Positions 38,814 to 46,419 of a DNA stretch of 46,966 nt are shown here, in pieces. A program made the position numbers and the translations under genes. Positions within the stretch are counted from its first letter, which is position 1, and every line of letters starts with the position of its first letter. The notes under the pieces were generated by a model. It made no database searches. It was not told the DNA's origin and saw only the letters and a program-made list of their open reading frames with translations. The DNA lies in the NCBI GenBank assembly GCA_012519205.1, contig JAAYQR010000015.1, forward strand, positions 1-46,966, given 5' to 3'. The stretch is from Candidatus Epulonipiscium sp. (lineage in GTDB: Bacteria; Bacillota; Clostridia; Lachnospirales; Defluviitaleaceae).

Positions 38814-39287
38814 TTAATTTTTTTTATCAAAAAACGCTCCATCTATACTGGGAATTTGATATTGATAGGTTTTATCGGCCTTTTTCCTTTCTTGCATTTT
38901 TCTTATGTTGTTTTTAACTTCTGACAAGGAAGCTTTTAATTTGTCATTATTTACTTTATCTAATTGTTGAATTTTTTCTAATTGCCTTAAGACGTCTTGA
39001 TTAAGCTTTTTGATAACACCTAGTCTATCTTTATCTTCTAGCTCTTCTATGGAATCAATATACCCTTTTATTTTTAATGCTTGGCTATAGTCTTTTATTT
39101 TACTATCGATGCCCTCTATCTTATCTATAAATCCTTGTTTTTTTTCAATAGCCCTATCTATATCGTCCATTTGTTCTTCCGCATCATAACCAATTTGCTC
39201 CTTACTAATAGCATGTATAAAATGCAGGAGTGACAATTTTTTTTGTAAAAGATCAGCTATATGCTTTAGTATCTCTGCTTTTTCCAT
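38814..39287 (-). CDS. FlgN/FliT-like flagellar chaperone next to fliD (predicted)
   Basis: This 157-residue, charged, helical protein has an N-terminal coiled coil (about 1-45), a middle with E-Q-I-G-Y-D-A-E-E-Q and a long helix (about 85-130). It has no catalytic motif. Position just after fliD is where FliT/FlgN-type chaperones are usual. The ATG at 39287 follows the fliD stop by one base (TAA-T-ATG), the same arrangement as the fliS/FlgN-like pair. Sequence similarity to the other chaperone-like gene (37300-37761) is low by eye. Confidence 0.6.
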   Translation of the reverse strand: MEKAEILKHIADLLQKKLSLLHFIHAISKEQIGYDAEEQMDDIDRAIEKKQGFIDKIEGIDSKIKDYSQALKIKGYIDSIEELEDKDRLGVIKKLNQDVLRQLEKIQQLDKVNNDKLKASLSEVKNNIRKMQERKKADKTYQYQIPSIDGAFFDKKN

Positions 39288-39288
39288 A

Positions 39289-41850
39289 TTACATACCACC
39301 CATGCCGCCTAATTGCTGCGTCAACCACTGGCTTTGGGCATTGGCTTTTTGCATAGCTGCTTCTAATCTAGCAAACATTGCATAATATCTTTCTTCCTTT
39401 TGCATCAGTCTATCTAATAGTTCATCTATCTTTTCGTTTTGTGCCTTTATCTGATTATATACGGTATTGTCATATTCGGTGGTTGTGCCTATTTGACCTG
39501 CTTTTTCTATAAGCAGTCCTTTTGAGCCGCTGATGGAACTGGTGCGAATATTATCTTGTAAAATATCGTACAGCCTATGAGCTAGACCCTGTTCCTTCAT
39601 TCTTTGATTACGATTCTTAGTATCTGTATATTCTACCGTGGATTCTTTTGTGAATAACTGAGTTATCTTATCAGGCATATCTTGGATTGCCTTTTTTAAT
39701 TTTTCTTCATTAATAACTAGTTTACCATTTTCCTGCCATATATTAGAAGTCGTAATTCCTATATCGTATAAGCCAATATCTAGCCCTTCTACCTTTTCAT
39801 ACAATACCCTTCTCATAGAAGATGCAATATTACTTAGGATATCTTCGCCTCTTAATACCCCTTGTTTTGCTTTTTCTTCCCAAAGCTTAATATCTGCTTC
39901 GGACATTTCTTTTCTTTGTTCTTCAGTTAGGGGTTCGTAATATTCATATTTGCCGGACCTTGCTCTTTTTTCACTATATTTGCCATTGATTGTATCTACT
40001 ATTTCATTATATTTATCTACAAATCCTATGATTTTTTCTACTAGTTGATCCGGATCGGTTCCAATTTTAATATCAAAGGTTTGACTAGGATCTACTTTTT
40101 TAGGATCTAGATTAATGGTGTATTTTATCCCATCTATATTAAAGGTATTCTCCGTCCTATTGGCATCAACCCCGTCTATATTAAATATAGCATCCTTTGC
40201 CTCGCTATAACCTATTTTTTCATACCCCGATTCGCTTGACTCACCAGTGATAAGATTCATTTTTCTAAATAAAGTGTTAGTGTTGGTGTCTGCATAATCC
40301 ATATTAAACTGTATATTATTCATAGAACCTGTTTTTGTTCCTTGGATGGTGAATGAATCTATAAAGGTACTATAGCGAATGCTTACCCCTATAGCACTAC
40401 CATTAATCTCATCCATCATTTGTTTTACTGTAATATCATTCCCGAATTCAAAGGTCTTTCCATTGAGTTCGAATTTAACATTCCCTTCGATTCCAAAGGC
40501 ATTCTCGATTTTTTCATCTAGGTTCAGAGTGTTTTTTGCTCCATTTTTAAAGCCTAGGTTTTCTACCACTGACGGGGTATTATTAGATACTTTGATTTGA
40601 TTGCCGTTGGTATTGGTGAACTTTAATTTGTTCCCATCTACTATGACCTGTACTCCCGTTTCACTTAGCTGACTTGTTATATCCTGTGCCAATACTTCTA
40701 AATCTTCTTCTTTATAGTCTTTTGTAAGTTCTATGAGATAATCCATGCCATCAACATTTATGCTAAATTCTTTTCCTGTATCATCTACATTTATATTAAC
40801 TGAACCTTCCATCCTTTTAATGGTAGCACCATTGCTTAGACCTAATTTGTCTAATACATTATCCGTATCTCCCGTGGAAAACTTGATTTCGTTTGAAGTA
40901 TCATAGGAAATAATCTGAAGCTTATTGTTCTCACCTATAGTTACTTTTACAATATTTCCTTCACCAAAGGCGCTGTTAATTTGTTGTTCTAAGCTTTCAG
41001 CTATATTGTCCTTTGTAAAATGAACATCTATTTCTTTTGCTTCTTCTCCATTAAGACTAACTTTTATTTTTCCTGTTATTTCTTCTGTAATATTTATTTC
41101 TTTTCCTGTTATTGCATTTGTTTGGCCATTGGAAAATCCTAGGGAGCTTACATATGTATTAGATACATTAGTAATCAAAAGTTCATGGCCCTTTGATTTG
41201 AATTCTAGACCGGCACCGTTTACTAAAACTTCTATATTACTTTTTGTAGTTTCCCCGTTATTGGTAATCCCAAAAGCTATATCAAATTTTTGTTGCAATT
41301 CTTCTTGTAATTGTGTGATATTGGTATAGCTGCCGTTTTCCCCACTACCGCCATCCAATCTAATTTTTTTAGTAACGCCATCATACGTCACATTAAATTC
41401 CTTACCTTTGGTTAAGGTCTTTAAGTTCTCTGCACTTATTTGCCTTCCTTTCATACCCCCTGAAACCGAGTCCGTTCCTTTCCAAACCGCCTCCTCAGCT
41501 ACTTGTTTCACTATCAAAGAGTGACTTCCTACTGCTGCCCCCGCTCCCGCTTCCACAGTAATACCTTCACTACTTACCCCACCAGATTTCACATTGGAGG
41601 TAAAAGCAGAAAAAGCAGTAGGCGAACGGAAGTTGTCTTTCATCTTGAGGTTATTAAAATAAGTGTCTTGAAACCCCCTAAGCAAATTAGCTATATCCCG
41701 AAACCCTTCTTGTTTCCATTGGAGCAGCTGAACTGCTTGTTTCATTTTATCTACTCGGGTGTATTCCACCTTCATCATTTGCTGTATAGCCATATCTGTG
41801 TCAATACCGGTAGCAATCCCTGTAAATCTTAATCTATTACTAGTAATCAT
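39289..41850 (-). CDS. fliD: Flagellar filament cap protein FliD (hook-associated protein 2), long form
   Basis: FliD caps the filament and folds incoming flagellin. The N-terminal domain (R-F-T-G-I-A-T-G-I-D-T-D, then helices) and the C-terminal domain, ending in a long helix, match the family. At 853 residues it is clearly longer than the common 450-700. The extra length comes from three similar segments of about 100 residues, each ending L-G-F/L-x-N-G-x (237-242, 336-341, 432-437). It ends G-G-M-G-G-M. The ATG follows AGGAGG, and a sigma-28-type promoter lies upstream. Confidence 0.95.
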   Translation of the reverse strand: MITSNRLRFTGIATGIDTDMAIQQMMKVEYTRVDKMKQAVQLLQWKQEGFRDIANLLRGFQDTYFNNLKMKDNFRSPTAFSAFTSNVKSGGVSSEGITVEAGAGAAVGSHSLIVKQVAEEAVWKGTDSVSGGMKGRQISAENLKTLTKGKEFNVTYDGVTKKIRLDGGSGENGSYTNITQLQEELQQKFDIAFGITNNGETTKSNIEVLVNGAGLEFKSKGHELLITNVSNTYVSSLGFSNGQTNAITGKEINITEEITGKIKVSLNGEEAKEIDVHFTKDNIAESLEQQINSAFGEGNIVKVTIGENNKLQIISYDTSNEIKFSTGDTDNVLDKLGLSNGATIKRMEGSVNINVDDTGKEFSINVDGMDYLIELTKDYKEEDLEVLAQDITSQLSETGVQVIVDGNKLKFTNTNGNQIKVSNNTPSVVENLGFKNGAKNTLNLDEKIENAFGIEGNVKFELNGKTFEFGNDITVKQMMDEINGSAIGVSIRYSTFIDSFTIQGTKTGSMNNIQFNMDYADTNTNTLFRKMNLITGESSESGYEKIGYSEAKDAIFNIDGVDANRTENTFNIDGIKYTINLDPKKVDPSQTFDIKIGTDPDQLVEKIIGFVDKYNEIVDTINGKYSEKRARSGKYEYYEPLTEEQRKEMSEADIKLWEEKAKQGVLRGEDILSNIASSMRRVLYEKVEGLDIGLYDIGITTSNIWQENGKLVINEEKLKKAIQDMPDKITQLFTKESTVEYTDTKNRNQRMKEQGLAHRLYDILQDNIRTSSISGSKGLLIEKAGQIGTTTEYDNTVYNQIKAQNEKIDELLDRLMQKEERYYAMFARLEAAMQKANAQSQWLTQQLGGMGGM

Positions 41851-41889
41851 CTTTATTCCTCCTCATCCACATTACTCTACTTATCTATA

Positions 41890-41915
41890 ATATCGGATTT
41901 TGATATAGTTTCTTA
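41890..41915 (-). promoter_or_regulatory. Sigma-D (sigma-28) promoter for fliD
   Basis: On the minus strand there is TAAG (41912-41915), a 14-base spacer and TCCGATAT (41890-41897). The Bacillus sigma-D consensus is TAAA, 14-16 bases, GCCGATAT, so it differs at one position in each element. Confidence 0.75.
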
Positions 41916-41937
41916 ATAGCCTTTACAATATTATGCA

Positions 41938-41961
41938 CAAAAAAATCCCCTAAGGGGATTT
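41938..41961 (-). terminator. Terminator after the yjfB-like gene
   Basis: AATCCCC and GGGGATT (41944-41950 and 41954-41960) form a stem with a 3-base loop, followed by seven T on the minus strand. It overlaps the end of the yjfB-like gene. Confidence 0.85.
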
Positions 41962-42158
41962 TAGATGCTTATATCAATATTTTGTCCTAAATGGGGTTGT
42001 AGGGACTGTTCTAAAATATTACGGCTCACATCGGCCATTTTTAATATATATGTCATTTGCATTTTTGCTTGATCCATTACGTTCTTTAGCATGGTGGTAC
42101 TAACTTCTTGTTTTATCTGGGCTTGACTTAATACAGTTGACATGGCTTCAATATTCAT
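41961..42158 (-). CDS. YjfB family motility protein (putative)
   Basis: This 65-residue protein starts M-N-I-E-A-M-S-T-V-L-S-Q-A and has M-L-K-N-V-M-D-Q-A, the pattern of the small YjfB family found in Firmicutes and often controlled by the motility sigma factor. Its function is unknown. The ATG follows AGGGGGAG, and a terminator follows the gene. It is downstream of the CDP-glycerol-transferase-like gene, 21 bases away. Confidence 0.75.
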   Translation of the reverse strand: MNIEAMSTVLSQAQIKQEVSTTMLKNVMDQAKMQMTYILKMADVSRNILEQSLQPHLGQNIDISI

Positions 42159-42179
42159 ATAATCTCCCCCTATTATTTA

Positions 42180-43691
42180 TTATTCGATATGGGAGTCTAA
42201 AGTCCTTTGTATTTCTTCTTCCATTATCAGATTATGCACTTTTTTCCCACATGTGCCATCCATATTTTCCATTAATGTATCTAATTCCTTAAGACGCTTG
42301 TCCCTTTCATCATCCCTATTTTCTATAATCTTTTGGCAAAACATATCTATGTTCATTCCATCTTCTATAAAGTATGCTATATGTTCATCAAATGGTAAAA
42401 AGTACTCTTCAAAATCTTTCTTTCTGCCATAAATGTATAATACAGGTTTTCCTGTAGCTAGGTATTCTATTGTCCAGGAGCTAACATCACTGACCATTCC
42501 ATCTGATATAATAGTTGCGATTTTATTATCCAAGGTACTATCCAAAATAAAATTGCTTTTTCTCATTATTCTTTGTTCAATATTTTCGTATCTTTCTATC
42601 CAATGGTTTTTCATAGATAAAACCGTTTGTTTTAACAAAGGATGGGGGCGCCAAAGTAAAACTATCCCTTCCTTTGAAGTTAATTCTTCTAATAATATTT
42701 CTAAGTTATCAAGATAATTGTCACTGTTTAATAAGTTTTTTATACTTGAGTTCAATGCTATGACCTTTTTATCCCCGATTTTATCCAACCACTCCTGTGG
42801 TATTTCAATATTTTCTTTTTTTAAGTTTACAAAGGCATCTATTTTAGGGGAACCACATAATAATAATTTTTCTGATTCGAATCCGTACTTAAGATATAAG
42901 TCATATAATACTTTTGATTGCAAAATAACCTTATCTGCATATATTATACCAGGCAATCTGATTTTATTTAAAAATTCTTCCTCTGTACCTACAGTGCCTA
43001 AAATATAATAAGAACTATATACTAATAGTTCCGTATAATTTTTTAATTTTTTGCTATAGAAATCTGGATGTACGCTGGTTACGAGATTGAATTCATCATA
43101 TGGATTATGAAAATAAATTATATCAGGATGTCTTTTTTTGATATCATATTCCTTCCAGTTAGTTATAGGCACATACTCTGGAAGTTCGTTCCCTTCATAA
43201 TGCATTTCGCCAAATGAACCATCTGCATTTCTATCATAATAAGGGATTGGTATAACATATGTATTACAATTAGAATCCTCCTTAGCGGCCATCCATATGC
43301 TTTCCATACTATCCCACATCGAATACTTATATGGAAGAAATGCTATCTCCGTCTTTGCTTCTGGAATATCATATTTAACACTATTAATAATCCTATAACT
43401 TTGTTTTTGAAATTCCTTTAGGGTGTTCTTTGGGCTTATATTCATAGCAAATGCTTGATTTAGCTCATGTATTATTTTGCAATACTTTTCTATCATATGG
43501 ATAGTATTTACTTCTTTTCCCTCAGTTTCCCTTACAATATCTTTTATTTCAATAACCCCTTCTTGACAATCTTTTAAAATATGATTGGCTACATCAAAGT
43601 TTCCCTTTTTTATCTCATTATTTAATACTTTCCTTGCTTTCTCCATAGTATAAAGCAAAGAAAGTATATCTCTTTTTAAATACCTTCTCAT
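42180..43691 (-). CDS. CDP-glycerol glycerophosphotransferase-type protein, likely flagellar modification
   Basis: This 503-residue protein has an N-terminal helical part (about 1-110) and a GT-B-like C-terminal half. Recognisable parts are G-S-P-K-I-D (280-285), W-R-P-H-P (347-351) and S-D-V-S-S-W-T-I-E-Y-L-A-T-G-K-P-V-L-Y (401-419). These are the pattern of the TagF/CDP-glycerol:poly(glycerophosphate) glycerophosphotransferase family. No membrane segment is obvious. Position between flagellin and fliD suggests a transferase for flagellin glycan. Substrate is not known; wall teichoic acid synthesis is less likely in this locus. Confidence 0.75.
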   Translation of the reverse strand: MRRYLKRDILSLLYTMEKARKVLNNEIKKGNFDVANHILKDCQEGVIEIKDIVRETEGKEVNTIHMIEKYCKIIHELNQAFAMNISPKNTLKEFQKQSYRIINSVKYDIPEAKTEIAFLPYKYSMWDSMESIWMAAKEDSNCNTYVIPIPYYDRNADGSFGEMHYEGNELPEYVPITNWKEYDIKKRHPDIIYFHNPYDEFNLVTSVHPDFYSKKLKNYTELLVYSSYYILGTVGTEEEFLNKIRLPGIIYADKVILQSKVLYDLYLKYGFESEKLLLCGSPKIDAFVNLKKENIEIPQEWLDKIGDKKVIALNSSIKNLLNSDNYLDNLEILLEELTSKEGIVLLWRPHPLLKQTVLSMKNHWIERYENIEQRIMRKSNFILDSTLDNKIATIISDGMVSDVSSWTIEYLATGKPVLYIYGRKKDFEEYFLPFDEHIAYFIEDGMNIDMFCQKIIENRDDERDKRLKELDTLMENMDGTCGKKVHNLIMEEEIQRTLDSHIE

Positions 43692-43700
43692 ATATATACC

Positions 43701-43877
43701 CTACCTTCTATAACTTAAAATCTTTCTAGTTATATCAATTTTTGACGGTGTTAAAGTTATTGATAAATAATTTGGTACTGCATTACACTTTATTCCAATA
43801 ATATCTTCAATAACCGCTGCAATCCTAGGAGCCATGTAAGATGGAAATGAACCTATAATCTTCTTTATATTTTTCAA
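43701..43877 (-). pseudogene. Short remnant or small ORF of 58 codons
   Basis: From a TTG at 43877 (in-frame stop 24 bases upstream) the reading M-K-N-I-K-K-I-I-G-S-F-P-S-Y-M-A-P-R runs to P-S-K-I-D-I-T-R-K-I-L-S-Y-R-R and a stop. It looks like coding sequence: the peptide has balanced composition and normal codon choice, unlike the flanking AT-rich DNA. It has no good start site, so I read it as the 3' remnant of a lost gene. The parent family was not recognised. A real small protein is the alternative. The rest of the 327-nt gap holds a hairpin. Confidence 0.45.
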
Positions 43878-43962
43878 ATATCTGCTAATAAATAGTCTCT
43901 AACTAAATAAAGTGACTATATATTATTGGTTTTATAATAAATCTCATTATTTATATATTTAA

Positions 43963-44000
43963 TGGGGGTACAGATATTATTGCTTGTATAATATTCCCCC
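43963..44000 (-). terminator. Imperfect hairpin after GT2-TPR gene
   Basis: GGGGG pairs with CCCCC, and inside, ATATTAT pairs with ATAATAT around a TGCTTGT loop; the two stems are separated by an asymmetric bulge. It lies 19 bases past the stop of the upstream gene. The downstream sequence is AT-rich but not a U run, so it may be a weak terminator or an RNA end stabiliser. Confidence 0.45.
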
Positions 44001-44018
44001 TATATGCTAATAATCATC

Positions 44019-46295
44019 TTATTCCTTGTATAATTTATTAATAATCCCTTGAATTTGGTTCTTATATTCTTCATTTGGTGCAGCTTTATATGCTTCTTTA
44101 TATAATAAATTAGCTATACTGATTTCTTTTGTTATTTCACATAAATAGGCCCCATTACATAATAAATCAAAATTTCTAGGGTATTTTAATAAGCCTTCTT
44201 TAATGACTCTTTTTGCTTTATCTGTACTATTTTGCAACATAGCAATAGTGCTTTTAGTTGAATATATAAAAGAATCATCTTTTATTATAGCTTCATATTC
44301 TTTTATCATTGAATCTACCTCATCAATTTTCCCTTCTTGAAGTAATTGATTAATATTTATTTGAAGGTTGTTTTTCAAACTGTTAAACTCTAAGTTTTGA
44401 TTAATTAGATTTCTATATTCATCAATATATAATTCTATTCCTTTTTTCATAACTGGAAAAACCCTTAGAGCTTTTTTAAGGTAGCTTATGGATTTGGATA
44501 AGTCTTCAAACTTCATACTTATGGCTTTATCCATATACATAAGAAATCTTTCTTCATCGTTTTTTAGGTATTGTTCTAATTCGTCTTCTAGTATATGTTC
44601 TTGATAAGTATATTTCATTAAAAGATTACCATTAGCAACATATCTTTCTAAAATGCCCCTGTAGTAATTATCCTCTAGACTTTCATCCAATAGTAAAGCC
44701 TTAAGTAAAATCTTAGTAACATGGGCTGTTTTGATATTAAGAATAGGATACTGATTTTTTATATACTTAAATAAAATATCAAAGGACCTTTTACTTTTTT
44801 CATTTAATATATATTGTATATAATTAAATATTTTTTCTTCCCTAACCTGAGATAAATATTCCTCTATGGGGCTTCCTTCTATGATATTGTACCATAGGAT
44901 ATCTCCATAAAAATGAGGTAGTTTTACAAAATCCAGTGTTTTTATGTCTTTTTTAATGTTTCCTAGACTACTAAAATTACCCTCCTGCAGTGCAATTCTA
45001 ACTTTACTTAATAATCCATAATTATCTTCATAAGAACTAAATTGCTTTTCAAGTGCTATCTTTTCATCTAAGCTTATATTTTCTTTAAGTAGTTCTATAT
45101 TATTTATAAAGCTTTCTTTTAAATCCTCCCCTTCTACCTTTATCTTATTGTAATATTCTTTTAGTTCTTTCCATCGATTCAGTCTTATGTAAGATAGTAT
45201 TATGGAGTGATATATAGAGTCCAAAACCCCTGCCTTATCAAAACTTATTTTATCTTTTATATCTAATACTTTTTCATATTCTCCTATATCTGAATAAAGC
45301 AAACATAAATCCCCATAAACTTCTTCCACTGAATCGATAGTTAAAGTAGGTGTAACCATATCCTTATAACCGGCATAACTTTTATAATCCATGGCCATTT
45401 CAATATACTTTTCAAAGGTTTTGATTGCTTCTTTGTTTTTAAGCAGAGCTTGTTGTGCTTTACCTAAGTAAAAATATGCATCTATATATTCGTCACTAAT
45501 TTCTATAGTTTTTTTTGCTACTTCTAAGACTTTTTTATATTTATTATTAAATAATGCAACATGCAATAAATGTATATAAATATATATCATAGTAACCTTT
45601 TTTTCTTTAGCCAATTCATATGCCCTTTCCGCATAATATAAAGCTGTCTTATGATCTTTATACATCCCATAAGACTGAGATATTTGAAATAGGTAATAAA
45701 CATTATCAGGATTCTTTTCTAATTCCTGTTCTAAAATTTCTACATTTCTTTTAAATTTTCTTTTCATCAATACTGGATCAGATGATACATATCCATAATG
45801 TTCAAGTACCGTTTCAAGATGATGGAAAGGTTCTGCCACTAAAGGCTGTTCATGAACTGCACCACTATATTTAAAATCAGGGGTGTTTTTAAACAATCTC
45901 ATCATGGGTATAATGTTCCAATCGCTTTCATTTTCATTTAAAAAGTTCTTAATACTTAGAACGCAAGTCCTATATTCCTTATATTTTTTAGTCCTAAAAA
46001 ACTCGATAATTGTTTCTGGATTGCTCACTATTTCATCAGCATCTAATATAAATAGCCATTGACCCTTAGCATGGCTAATAGATATATTTCTCATCTTAGC
46101 AAAATCATTTTCCCAAGGATGCTCGTATACCTTTTTTGTATGGCTTTTAGCTATCTCTATAGTTTTGTCCGTGGAGCCTGTGTCTAAAATAATTAGCTCA
46201 GAAGGAATACCTTCTAATATTGGTTTTAAATTAGTAAGACATTTATATAAATATTTTTCTTCGTTTTTAACCATCATAACAATACTAAGTAACAT
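44019..46295 (-). CDS. TPR-containing family 2 glycosyltransferase, probable flagellin glycosyltransferase
   Basis: This 758-residue protein starts with a GT2 domain (about 1-230) that has M-V-K-N-E-E (8-13), L-D-T-G-S-T-D (37-43) and the metal/nucleotide-sugar motif D-A-D at 85-87. The remaining part (about 190-750) is mostly helical with TPR-like pairs (for example Y-Y-L-F-Q-I-S-Q-S-Y, then A-L-Y-Y-A-E-R-A-Y). No membrane segment is seen. This GT2-TPR architecture next to flagellin in Clostridia is a flagellin glycosylation pattern; the sugar is unknown. Confidence 0.82.
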   Translation of the reverse strand: MLLSIVMMVKNEEKYLYKCLTNLKPILEGIPSELIILDTGSTDKTIEIAKSHTKKVYEHPWENDFAKMRNISISHAKGQWLFILDADEIVSNPETIIEFFRTKKYKEYRTCVLSIKNFLNENESDWNIIPMMRLFKNTPDFKYSGAVHEQPLVAEPFHHLETVLEHYGYVSSDPVLMKRKFKRNVEILEQELEKNPDNVYYLFQISQSYGMYKDHKTALYYAERAYELAKEKKVTMIYIYIHLLHVALFNNKYKKVLEVAKKTIEISDEYIDAYFYLGKAQQALLKNKEAIKTFEKYIEMAMDYKSYAGYKDMVTPTLTIDSVEEVYGDLCLLYSDIGEYEKVLDIKDKISFDKAGVLDSIYHSIILSYIRLNRWKELKEYYNKIKVEGEDLKESFINNIELLKENISLDEKIALEKQFSSYEDNYGLLSKVRIALQEGNFSSLGNIKKDIKTLDFVKLPHFYGDILWYNIIEGSPIEEYLSQVREEKIFNYIQYILNEKSKRSFDILFKYIKNQYPILNIKTAHVTKILLKALLLDESLEDNYYRGILERYVANGNLLMKYTYQEHILEDELEQYLKNDEERFLMYMDKAISMKFEDLSKSISYLKKALRVFPVMKKGIELYIDEYRNLINQNLEFNSLKNNLQININQLLQEGKIDEVDSMIKEYEAIIKDDSFIYSTKSTIAMLQNSTDKAKRVIKEGLLKYPRNFDLLCNGAYLCEITKEISIANLLYKEAYKAAPNEEYKNQIQGIINKLYKE

Positions 46296-46313
46296 AAAAT
46301 CCCTCCTATAAAT

Positions 46314-46368
46314 AAAAGAATCATTTAAATATCAGAAATGCCCTCTCTAATATTTAAATAATTCTTTT
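46314..46368. repeat. Long imperfect palindrome (23-bp arms)
   Basis: The arms 46314-46336 and 46346-46368 pair over 23 positions with only two G-U wobbles, around a 9-base loop. It lies between the flagellin terminator and the ribosome binding site of the GT2-TPR gene, and touches the terminator. It may be an RNA processing or stability element. Confidence 0.6.
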
Positions 46369-46398
46369 AAAAAAAGGGGTTATCATTAACCCCTTTTT
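46366..46398 (-). terminator. Rho-independent terminator of flagellin gene
   Basis: AAAAAGGGGTTA and TAACCCCTTTTT (46387-46398 and 46371-46382) form a stem with a 4-base loop, with a T run on the minus strand. It lies 22 bases after the flagellin stop. Confidence 0.92.
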
Positions 46399-46419
46399 AA
46401 ATGGCTATAAAATCATCAA

